From the IMG/VR virus record IMGVR_UViG_3300018058_000001, positions 1 through 37,376 of that record: a stretch of DNA of 37,376 nt; one strand, written 5' to 3'. Position 1 is the stretch's first letter, and each line of letters opens with the position of its first letter. This stretch comes from a virus. This document shows, piece after piece, positions 25,093 to 31,661 of the stretch. The notes below the pieces were generated by a model. The model ran no database searches and was not told the DNA's origin. It worked only from the letters and a program-made list of their open reading frames with translations. The position numbers were made by a program, and so were the translations under genes.

Positions 25093-27131
25093 TGAGGAAT
25101 CTCTGGGTTAACGGGATTCAAATTGTTGACAATTGCTTGACTAAGAGGATGAATTACCAATTCTTTTGCTAAATCTGTTTGGTGTTCCTGAACTTGAAGC
25201 GCCCGGTCTTGAGCCGCATCGTGTGCCTTCTGCGCCATCTCAACCGCCTTAAGCTGACGGTCCTGTGCTGCATCCGCACTCTTCATCTTCTGAGAGGCAA
25301 TCGCTGCCAATGCGCGGGCTCCATTATCCGCTCCGAGTGCAGGTGCTCCCTGCGGAGACTGCTGCATTTGCGGATTCTGAAGCATGAACCGCTTCATCTC
25401 AGGAATGCCAATTTGATCGCAATACCACTCCGTAACACTCTTGATGTCCCAAAGTTGCGGACCAGCCATCACAAGCTGCTTGGCTGCCTCCGCCTTACTC
25501 ATCCGCATCATGTGGCTAGAAACATTTGGATCGGCCTGCGGAATTAGATCGTAATCGTTAAGAGCAGTTATAATCGTATCTGCATTATATGGTGGCTTCC
25601 CAGTATGCCGCCAAAGCGCTTCAGGGTCCTCCTGAAGCAACTCCCGCAACATCCGGAATTCTTTACCCTGTGCCTGATGCATCCGCTTATGCGCCGCACC
25701 CTCAACCTTTGTAGCCTGTTCAATCAACGCTATCGTAGTGCCAACAGGGGCTTGCTGGTTGCCTTCTCCTACCTGCATCTCCGCCGTGCCGCCAATTCTC
25801 GAAACGTCTGTCTTGAGCTGCGTAACAACCTGCATGAAGGCAGGATCGAGAGGTACTCGTGGAGCCGGCATAATTTTATCAGAGATCTTCGAGTTTGCAT
25901 CGCAAACAAATGGAATTCCCTGTCCAGGTCCAGCCCGGAAATCGTTCTTGTCCTGCCCGCTTCCCGTCTTGGCATATATCCAGTACGGGAAGTTTCCGAT
26001 CATCCCATTGTCTATAGCAATCCGGAATGCCGCCGTAATACCGTTTACAGTATTGCCCATTAAATGCATGAGACCTAGCGGCCATAGTCCAAACGCACGT
26101 GCATACTCATACATCACAAACGTAGTGCGCTTCCTGCAATCCTCATCGTCTTCCTTCCAATTCCTGCGAATCTCAAGAATCTTCCGGGAAGCTTTATCAA
26201 TCGTAATTTTATACGGAAGCGGGAGCCCAGTCTCCTTGCCCTTGTGCTTATGCTCGTGACCGGGAATCTCATAATCGCAGTAGCATTCGTAAATCGTCCG
26301 GTCTATCTCTTCCGGACGTGAAGCAGTCTTGCTAATACCTTGTAATTGCTCAATCTTTGTATCGACTACAGTCGGATTCCGCTCAGGTGGAGAAAGATCG
26401 ATTTCCCTATATGCTCCCGCAATCTGCATCCGGATGAGCGTGGGCTTGTTCATCTTGATGACATGCGTAACACGCTGCGCAGAATCTAAATCCGTAGCCT
26501 GATCGCTTACAATCAGATCCTTCGCATCTATGCTCTCGATCACCGGCCGGCGCCTAAGCGGACAGTGATAACCTTTCACTATCCCAGCTCCGCTCCATCC
26601 TACTTGGAAAAACATCCGGTCGTGGTCAGGAACATATTCTGGAGAGCCAACTGTCAGGAAATTGTTGACAGCCTTCTCTAAAGCATCCGCCAGCATATCG
26701 TTCTGCTGAATGGGCGCTCCCTCATTGTGCACCTTGACTGGACCCGCAGCAGGTAAAAGCTCGCCAATCGCATTCGCCTGGAACCTTACACATGCCTCCA
26801 GTAAAGCCCCATCCTGATAAGACGACATCCCCTCAAATGGAGCCCCGCCACTCGATGAATCCGAACGCGGAGGAGCAATCTTGATACCAAGAAGCCCCAG
26901 TGCCTTCTCCCGCATCTGAAGCCATTCGCTCCGCGACCGGTCATCATCCTCTATGTCACGCAGCAAATCTGAAGCTATGACGCCTAAAACATCGTCACCA
27001 AGATCCTCTGCCAGATTGGAATAATGGTCGCCGCTCTCAAATTGGCTCTCACGGGATGGACCTAAATCTACCCAGCTGCCACCATGATCGTCATCCGTAA
27101 TGGTGACGCCAGCCATCGGAGTATCAAGCAT
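25089..27131 (-). CDS. Portal protein
   Basis: The 680-aa protein fits a podoviral portal in length, order and sequence. It has an acidic N-terminus, a wing region with APFEGMSSYQDGALLEACVR and the RFQANAIGELLPAAGPVKVH segment. A long central stem and clip follow. The GTIEMQV-like loop is seen as GGTAEMQVGEGNQQAPVGTT. Late helices (AKQLVMAGPQLWDIKSVTEW) match the crown. The dodecameric ring forms the DNA entrance and sits between terminase and the capsid. It follows terL by 14 bases and overlaps the basic 170-aa gene by ATGA. Confidence 0.85.
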   Translation of the reverse strand: MLDTPMAGVTITDDDHGGSWVDLGPSRESQFESGDHYSNLAEDLGDDVLGVIASDLLRDIEDDDRSRSEWLQMREKALGLLGIKIAPPRSDSSSGGAPFEGMSSYQDGALLEACVRFQANAIGELLPAAGPVKVHNEGAPIQQNDMLADALEKAVNNFLTVGSPEYVPDHDRMFFQVGWSGAGIVKGYHCPLRRRPVIESIDAKDLIVSDQATDLDSAQRVTHVIKMNKPTLIRMQIAGAYREIDLSPPERNPTVVDTKIEQLQGISKTASRPEEIDRTIYECYCDYEIPGHEHKHKGKETGLPLPYKITIDKASRKILEIRRNWKEDDEDCRKRTTFVMYEYARAFGLWPLGLMHLMGNTVNGITAAFRIAIDNGMIGNFPYWIYAKTGSGQDKNDFRAGPGQGIPFVCDANSKISDKIMPAPRVPLDPAFMQVVTQLKTDVSRIGGTAEMQVGEGNQQAPVGTTIALIEQATKVEGAAHKRMHQAQGKEFRMLRELLQEDPEALWRHTGKPPYNADTIITALNDYDLIPQADPNVSSHMMRMSKAEAAKQLVMAGPQLWDIKSVTEWYCDQIGIPEMKRFMLQNPQMQQSPQGAPALGADNGARALAAIASQKMKSADAAQDRQLKAVEMAQKAHDAAQDRALQVQEHQTDLAKELVIHPLSQAIVNNLNPVNPEIPQ

Positions 27132-27145
27132 TCAGTATGGAATTC

Positions 27146-28834
27146 CTATATGTTATATAATGCAGGCTGAGCCTTGTATTGCCTCTTGGCCTCATCCTTC
27201 GATATAAACTGCTCTTCCCTGCGGTCTAGAAATCCATTAGAACGTAAGTAATTAATCGCAGAAGATGTTGAATCCACCAAATCGTCGTGGCGGCCTCTCG
27301 GAAATACCGCACACTCGTCAATCACCATCCTGGCCCACTCTTTGTTACCAGGATCTAACGGTTCCTCTACATTGTACGGAGCCCAGATATACCCGCCTGA
27401 AAATACCGGCTGAACCATATTAACCCGAGCCGTCTTATCTAACCCCTTCGGATCGTAAGTCTGGACCTGAAACCGGGATCTCGGAAACAACCTAGCCATG
27501 GCCTGAACTACACTCAAGCCACTCGCCTTGTTCTCTATCAGAAGAACATCAACCTTGAACCGTTTGCACCTGTCCGCAACCGTCTCAACTAGGCCCCACC
27601 GTTCCTGAGCCCGCGCCCGGTAATCCGCATCCGTCTCGCCTAGATATCTCGGCTGGTCCGGTCCGCATAACTCTAGCCTCTTGCTAAACGCATCTAGCAA
27701 AATCGCCCCGCGCTCACCTTTCTCAGTCTGAAACGTGCCCCAAATCGTAAAACCGCTGGGGTCATTCTCCTGCTTAGCAGTATAAGCAGGGTCCAGACTC
27801 GCCAGAACAAAGTCGCATACAGGAAAGTCACGCTTCCCAGTTATCTTATTCGGTACGGGATTCCAGCACTTCCAATACTCATACCTGAGTATGCCGCCGC
27901 CTCTTGGAGCTGGCCTCTGCTGATACTGCCCAGCAAACGCAAACTCACCCAAGTCCATCGCGGCCTGTATAGCCTCATCAGGAAACCGCTCAGGCCAGAA
28001 ACACTCCCTATCCTCTTCGCGAGGATCACTCCAGCCTATTTCCGTCTCACAATGCCTGGACGGCTCGTACAAAAGAGGTATGCAGAGGTGAATATACGGA
28101 AGTCCACCCTCTAAAATAATCCCAGATATATCGTCCTGGTGCGATCTCTGCTGTATAACAATGATCGCAGAACGCGTCATATCGTTCAAACGGTTCGATG
28201 CAGCTTCCTGGAAGATCCTCGCCGCCTTCTCCCTGATCGCATCAGACTCAATGTCCGCTACGTTGTTCGGATCGTCTAATATGCAAATGTCCGCACGCCG
28301 TCCCGTAACCGAACCTGTTAAACCCGCTGCCTGCTTGGAGCCTGTGGCCGATGTCTCCAGCAGCTCCTCACCAGATTTCACCAGCTTGACGCGCTTCCCA
28401 TACAGTCTTTGGTACGCTGGCGAATTTATCAGATTGATGGTCTTGCGGTTATCGCGCTGCGGTAGTGCCTCGGAATACGATAGGCAGAGGAACCTAGCTG
28501 CAGGCCGGTCCTTCGCTCCCCATAGCCACGCGGGAAAAAATACTGAGCATAAGAGCGACTTCATGCTGCCAGGGCTGATGTTGATAAGAAGCCTGGTAAT
28601 CCGTCCGTCTGCAACCGCTTCCAGGTGCTCTGCCATTGCCTTCAGAGGCCAGCCATCCTGAAACGGTGTCTCCGGCTCAAGCACATGCCAAAAGTGCTTC
28701 ACGAACTTCAGAAGGCCGCCAGGAGCCGCAAATAACTCGCGTTCCCTCCTGGCTAGCTGTTCGTTCATTGCAACGGCTAGAGCACGCTTCGCGCCTACGT
28801 GCTCCATATACTCGTTGCAGGCTTCTAATGTCAT
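27146..28834 (-). CDS. Terminase large subunit (ATPase and nuclease)
   Basis: The 562-aa protein carries the packaging motor motifs. A Walker-A-like PGSMKS lies at residues 88-93 and a Walker-B-like ADICILDDP near 181-189. A coupling-motif candidate is RSAIIVIQQRSHQDDISG (residues 221-238). The RNase-H-like nuclease has acidic residues at D348 (SLDPAYT), E434 (LLIENKASG) and D517-D518 (RHDDLVD). Its length matches the family. It should pump DNA into procapsids through the portal and cut at the genome end. The start is 6 bases after the resolvase stop, with a GGAAGG ribosome site, and the portal gene follows. Confidence 0.9.
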   Translation of the reverse strand: MTLEACNEYMEHVGAKRALAVAMNEQLARRERELFAAPGGLLKFVKHFWHVLEPETPFQDGWPLKAMAEHLEAVADGRITRLLINISPGSMKSLLCSVFFPAWLWGAKDRPAARFLCLSYSEALPQRDNRKTINLINSPAYQRLYGKRVKLVKSGEELLETSATGSKQAAGLTGSVTGRRADICILDDPNNVADIESDAIREKAARIFQEAASNRLNDMTRSAIIVIQQRSHQDDISGIILEGGLPYIHLCIPLLYEPSRHCETEIGWSDPREEDRECFWPERFPDEAIQAAMDLGEFAFAGQYQQRPAPRGGGILRYEYWKCWNPVPNKITGKRDFPVCDFVLASLDPAYTAKQENDPSGFTIWGTFQTEKGERGAILLDAFSKRLELCGPDQPRYLGETDADYRARAQERWGLVETVADRCKRFKVDVLLIENKASGLSVVQAMARLFPRSRFQVQTYDPKGLDKTARVNMVQPVFSGGYIWAPYNVEEPLDPGNKEWARMVIDECAVFPRGRHDDLVDSTSSAINYLRSNGFLDRREEQFISKDEAKRQYKAQPALYNI

Positions 28835-28840
28835 TCCTTC

Positions 28841-29425
28841 CTATTTATTTGATAAAATACGGTGAATTGTTCGTCTACAAATCTTCATCGGTTTACCCTT
28901 AGATCCAATCTCCTGACTCAGCAGGTTAGCAATCGCTGTGGGCTGCATACCTTCGCTATGGAGTTCTAAGATGCGTTTCTTACGGGCATCCGATGTGGGC
29001 TTCCGGCCTTTGAACTTTCCTTCCAACTTGGCCTTCTCAATACCTTCACGCTGCCTTGTCAGCATAATTTCACGTTCGAACTGAGCAATCGAGGCAAGTA
29101 CGTTGAACGTCAGACGGCCCGCTGGAGTGCTGGTATCCATCGCAGGGTCCATAATGTGCAGGGCGGCACCTTTCGCCCGTAGCCGAGCCTCTATGGCCAC
29201 AACATCGGCTACTGAGCGCGCAAGGCGGTCAAGCTTCGTACAAACCAGAATGTCTCCATCCCGGCAGTAATCGATAGCCGCCTCAAGCTGGTCCCGCTTT
29301 GACTCCACGCTCGATAGCTGCTCACTGAATATCCTCTCGCACTTTGCCGCCTTAAGATCGCGCATCTGCGCCTCAAGACCGGCTACTTGCTCAAGGGTAG
29401 AAGTTCTTGCGTATCCGATTAGCAT
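28841..29425 (-). CDS. Serine recombinase / resolvase
   Basis: About 194 aa from the ATG at 29425, chosen because it follows an AGGA ribosome site and a promoter. The longer frame to 29473 would run through the promoter. The N-terminal catalytic domain begins MLIGYARTST with Arg7 and the nucleophile Ser9, and holds LVCTKLDRLARSVAD with R67 and R70 and RLTFNVLASIAQFERE. A dimer helix follows. The C-terminal part (GMQPTAIANLLSQEIG, then RRTIHRILS) is a helix-turn-helix DNA-binding tail. Small serine resolvases resolve multimers of circular molecules or invert DNA. A multimer-resolution role in a plasmid-state prophage is likely, and autoregulation is probable because repeats cover its promoter. 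Confidence 0.85.
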   Translation of the reverse strand: MLIGYARTSTLEQVAGLEAQMRDLKAAKCERIFSEQLSSVESKRDQLEAAIDYCRDGDILVCTKLDRLARSVADVVAIEARLRAKGAALHIMDPAMDTSTPAGRLTFNVLASIAQFEREIMLTRQREGIEKAKLEGKFKGRKPTSDARKKRILELHSEGMQPTAIANLLSQEIGSKGKPMKICRRTIHRILSNK

Positions 29426-29427
29426 TT

Positions 29428-29471
29428 GAGTGTCCTTTTTGTGACTTTGGAGTCTAAAGTATATGACACTC
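29428..29471 (-). promoter_or_regulatory. Nested inverted repeats over the resolvase promoter
   Basis: GAGTGTC (29428-29434) is repeated in inverse as GACACTC (29465-29471). Inside it, ACTTT (29444-29448) mirrors AAAGT (29456-29460). The outer pair brackets the -10 box at 29458-29463. Symmetric repeats overlapping the promoter suggest a resolvase or repressor binding site. Recombination at such a site would occur near the AT-rich centre, but this is not proved. Confidence 0.5.
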
Positions 29472-29487
29472 AAGAGACTTAAGTCAA
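29458..29487 (-). promoter_or_regulatory. Sigma70-like promoter of the resolvase and probably the virion operon
   Basis: Read on the minus strand, TTGACT (29482-29487) and TATACT (29458-29463) are separated by 18 bases, each one base from the consensus. The expected start lies about 8 bases downstream, leaving a short leader with an AGGA ribosome site before the ATG at 29425. It sits within the inverted repeats, so the product it drives may repress it. Confidence 0.6.
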
Positions 29488-29537
29488 GAAGGACTTCTGT
29501 GTCTCTCTTATTATTGCCTGCGGACTGTTGCAGATAA

Positions 29538-29565
29538 GTGACTTTGTCTCCTGCTCTAAAGTCAC
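29538..29565. repeat. 28-bp inverted repeat, res-subsite-like
   Basis: GTGACTTT (29538-29545) and AAAGTCAC (29558-29565) form an 8-bp inverted repeat with a 12-bp spacer, 28 bp in total. That is the usual length of a serine-resolvase binding subsite. A third copy of the motif is at 29441-29448, about 97 bases away, near the resolvase start. The three copies could be res subsites, or an operator. Confidence 0.5.
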
Positions 29566-29596
29566 CTAAGCCACTAGAACCCGATTATCACGGTGA

Positions 29597-29765
29597 TTAG
29601 CGCGTGTTTTCGAGCATTTAGCGCGTGAACTTCGATAACTTCTCAGTAAAACAGGACCAAAATGCCCGCTTAACCCAGCTCTCTGAGAAAAAACAGGACC
29701 AGCTAGACCATATTTAGCGCGAGAATAGGGGTGTTTAGCGCGTGTTTTTTGGCATTTCGCGCGTG
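29597..29765. repeat. Iteron-like array with 21-bp phasing
   Basis: Five copies of TTAGCGCGTG, or one- to two-base variants, start at 29597, 29618, 29714, 29735 and 29756. Within the two clusters the spacing is exactly 21 bp, two helical turns, so all copies would face the same side of DNA. Units one and four agree over 19 of 21 bases. The array lies in the non-coding 306 bases between the resolvase and the candidate small terminase. It could be an origin, a partition centromere, a packaging-initiation site or an operator. No coding ORF is seen in this stretch. Confidence 0.65.
29648..29701. repeat. Two 12-bp direct repeats 42 bp apart
   Basis: AAAACAGGACCA is found at 29648-29659 and again at 29690-29701, exactly 42 bases (four helical turns) apart. 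They lie between the two clusters of the 21-bp-phased array, and 42 is twice 21. A second protein may bind here on the same DNA face. Confidence 0.6.
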
Positions 29766-29779
29766 GACCGGCAATCGAT

Positions 29780-30214
29780 CTAGTTAAAATGATCTCCTTT
29801 CTCGATTGCCTTTAGTTTGTTTGCAGCGTCTTTAATGAAAATCTCAAGCTCATGCTCCGGTAGATCGGAGAATGCACCTGCCTCGCCTACCTCAAGCTGC
29901 TGGAGAGGCTTTCCGTGTCCGCGATCCAGAATAGCCTGCGCCGCAGCAACCTGTGCTGTAGCGCTTGCAGAGCTGTCTCGCATGATGTTGATAAGGCACT
30001 GCACCGCTTCGGAAGTATGCTCGCGGGCTAAAGCTTTGAGGGTTTTATCCTGCTTTGGACGGCCTGAAGGATTCCCGCTTTCCCCTTGTTTAAAAGGCCT
30101 TCCTGGTACCTTTTTAACTTTGCTGATTGAATTGCTGTTACCAGCTTCCACTTCATTTACAACTATTTGGTTAACTTCTTTTTCCTTCTCAACCAAAACT
30201 TTCTTCTTACTCAT
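29780..30214 (-). CDS. Candidate terminase small subunit / packaging-associated protein
   Basis: The 144-aa protein has a charged N-terminus rich in Lys, Glu and Val. The signature GRPFKQGESGNPSGRPKQDK lies near residues 38-57. A helical part follows (LKALAREHTSEAVQCLINIM, then VAAAQAILDRGHGKPLQQLE). The FKxGxSGNPxGRPK motif marks the DUF5681-type proteins often found next to phage terminases, where small subunits are expected. It lies one gene upstream of the resolvase and terL. The nearest GGAAGG ribosome site is 24 bases from the ATG, so initiation may be weak. The repeat array 3' to it could be its DNA target. Confidence 0.6.
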   Translation of the reverse strand: MSKKKVLVEKEKEVNQIVVNEVEAGNSNSISKVKKVPGRPFKQGESGNPSGRPKQDKTLKALAREHTSEAVQCLINIMRDSSASATAQVAAAQAILDRGHGKPLQQLEVGEAGAFSDLPEHELEIFIKDAANKLKAIEKGDHFN

Positions 30215-30283
30215 TGTTTTATCTACTTATCTAATTTGCCTTCCTGCTATTCTTCACCGGATTATACATGGAACTTGCATATA

Positions 30284-30421
30284 TTATACACTCTTTGGTA
30301 TATCAGGATTACGATCCTCAGCGTTTTCCGTTAGTATGGTTTCCAGTGGGAATTCTTTGTTTAGTTCCTGCAGAAATCGATAAATGCGTCTGCTGCGCGG
30401 TTTGGTAGATCTGCGATTATG
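30284..30421 (-). other. In-frame open extension after the amber stop of the 63-aa gene
   Basis: The 63-aa gene ends at a TAG (30422-30424). The same frame then stays open for 45 more codons to a TAA at 30284-30286, containing HNRRSTKPRSRRIYRF and ending DRNPDIPKSV. No ATG or ribosome site is seen in it. It may be occasional amber readthrough or the remnant of a longer gene. A chance ORF of this length is not rare, so this is weakly supported. The same 207-base gap (30215-30421) also holds two TATAAT-like boxes on the minus strand (near 30263 and 30285). Confidence 0.3.
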
Positions 30422-30613
30422 CTAAGAATCTTTTTCATCTGCAATATTAACCATTAAGCTGGTTAATTCCTTAAATATTTCTTTTGTGAGACGTAACCTA
30501 ATCCAGTTAGATATATTACTATCAGCATCAGTATTGATATCCATAAATACTGCGCTACCTTCATCTCCAATTGATATATAACCACCTTCAAATTTAATTT
30601 CTTTGACTTTCAT
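30422..30613 (-). CDS. Small protein of unknown function
   Basis: The 63-aa protein begins MKVKEIKFEGGYISIGDEG and has a beta-rich first half. A helical end follows (KEIFKELTSLMVNIADEKDS). A strong GGAAGG ribosome site precedes the ATG. The stop is a TAG after which the frame stays open (separate entry). It sits directly downstream of the HNH gene and may be co-transcribed with it. No family is recognised. Confidence 0.55.
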   Translation of the reverse strand: MKVKEIKFEGGYISIGDEGSAVFMDINTDADSNISNWIRLRLTKEIFKELTSLMVNIADEKDS

Positions 30614-30621
30614 TTGCCTTC

Positions 30622-31149
30622 CTATACCATTATCTCAAGGAGGGAGAACGGATCTGCGAATTCTCCATATATTTCGTTTGCGGCTTTTACCCTTGCCTTT
30701 GCTGCTTTCAGGATATCGGAGAAATATCCAACTGTTTTACGCTTTCCATTTACCATTACTCTTGCCTGCCATTTATTGTTGCTAGATGACCAGGAAACGC
30801 CTCTGAAGCCACTTGTATTATTCCGGTAGGGGTGCCCATGGATTGCATTTTGCTGGCTTGTAGCAGGCCGTAGATTGATCCAGCGGTTATCTGTACGGTA
30901 GGTATTAATATGATCCATTTGAACGGAGCACCATTCGCCTTTCATGTAGAGGTATGCAAGGGATTGTGCGGTGTAGGTTCTGCCATCCAAACTTATCTGC
31001 CAGTAACCTTCTGGAGATAGGCATCCAGGTATTTCACCGGCTTTCGTTTTGAACCTGTCTATGCGGTTAATGAAATTTCCGGTCTCTGGATTATATACTA
31101 GAAGTTCGTGGAGGCGCGCTGCGGTGAGCGGTTTGACCTTATTTGCCAT
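30622..31149 (-). CDS. HNH homing endonuclease with AP2-like DNA-binding domain
   Basis: The 175-aa protein shows an N-terminal part (PETGNFINRI), then an HNH-type core. The core has MDHI (residues 78-81, with the first metal-binding His) and NTYRTDNRWINLR, with N88 and N92. The C-terminal AP2-like half has YRNNTSGFRGVSWSS and WQARVMVNGKRKTVGYFSD. This pairing of HNH with AP2 is typical of freestanding phage homing endonucleases that cut related genomes lacking the gene. A stable imperfect hairpin lies just upstream. No intron or interrupted host gene is seen nearby. The active site looks intact by eye. Confidence 0.85.
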   Translation of the reverse strand: MANKVKPLTAARLHELLVYNPETGNFINRIDRFKTKAGEIPGCLSPEGYWQISLDGRTYTAQSLAYLYMKGEWCSVQMDHINTYRTDNRWINLRPATSQQNAIHGHPYRNNTSGFRGVSWSSSNNKWQARVMVNGKRKTVGYFSDILKAAKARVKAANEIYGEFADPFSLLEIMV

Positions 31150-31168
31150 GATATTGTCCTGCGGCTTT

Positions 31169-31232
31169 TCCTGCCAGAGCGGGGAGACAGGGAGCTACCC
31201 TTTTTATGTCTCTCCGCTGTGTCTGGGCAGGA
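31169..31232. promoter_or_regulatory. Long imperfect stem-loop upstream of the HNH gene
   Basis: The arms TCCTGCC (31169-31175) and GGCAGGA (31226-31232) match. Inside them AGCGG and GAGACA (up to 31189) match their mirror copies at 31207-31218. In total about 18 pairs form, with one bulge and one mismatch. The loop also contains a small self-complementary GGGAGCTACCC. It lies in the 119-base gap between the cold-shock-like gene and the HNH start. No T-run follows on the minus strand. It may be a processing or translation-control element. Confidence 0.5.
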
Positions 31233-31268
31233 CGGCCAGAAATTTATGAAGGTATCTATGCGGTACAG

Positions 31269-31580
31269 CTAAAATGGTAAATCAACTAAGAAATCATCTA
31301 TGAGTTCGATCTTCCAAACTGAAACCCGGTGTGGGACATCCGGGTCTTGACGTAGAAGATACTTAACTTTCACTCCTGGCCAGATATCGTTTATTCCGTT
31401 TTGCTTCAATGTCTCAGTGCTAAAATAAGCGTTTGGCTCTTTGTCATTATCCGGCTCGATTATTCCACCTCCCTTGGTGAAACTGTACTTCCGGACTATG
31501 CCTTGTTTCATACCTTTATGTGCTGAAAATTTCTTTTTTCTGGGGGACTCATACGATTCCCGACAGCATAAGCATTTCAT
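31269..31580 (-). CDS. Cold-shock-domain-like nucleic-acid-binding protein
   Basis: About 103 aa from the ATG at 31580, preferred to a TTG at 31610 because AAGGA sits 7 bases upstream of the ATG. The cold-shock barrel runs about residues 26-93: GIVRKYSFTKGGGIIEPD (in place of KGFGFI), NAYFSTETLKQNGI and PGVKVKYLL, then SVWKIELID. The aromatic RNP1 core is weakened (GGGII). A basic segment and a Cys cluster (KCLCCRES, residues 2-9) precede it and may bind metal. Such proteins bind single-stranded DNA or RNA. Its place just downstream of the replication gene suggests help in replication or mRNA control. It is not a typical 70-aa CspA. Confidence 0.65.
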   Translation of the reverse strand: MKCLCCRESYESPRKKKFSAHKGMKQGIVRKYSFTKGGGIIEPDNDKEPNAYFSTETLKQNGINDIWPGVKVKYLLRQDPDVPHRVSVWKIELIDDFLVDLPF

Positions 31581-31661
31581 GGGTATATCCTTGTCCTGAC
31601 CAATTTGCAACCTAAAAATGAAGTAAGTTGAGAGAAAAATGTGCGTCAGAATGTCGCACCC

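Noticed and set aside
7053-27160. TTATATAA boxes just before several gene starts (7053, 16481, 24566, 27153) as a phage-specific late promoter
   Set aside because: The same octamer also occurs inside coding sequence (near 5653, 9911 and 12981), no -35 or common flank was seen, and some copies overlap stop codons. AT-rich leaders explain them.
28161-28661. 166-aa plus-strand ORF inside terL
   Set aside because: It is antisense to the terminase ATPase region, which has intact motifs.
29817-30383. 188-aa plus-strand ORF over the candidate small terminase
   Set aside because: It is antisense to a gene with a recognisable GNPSGRPK-type motif and has no plausible start region.
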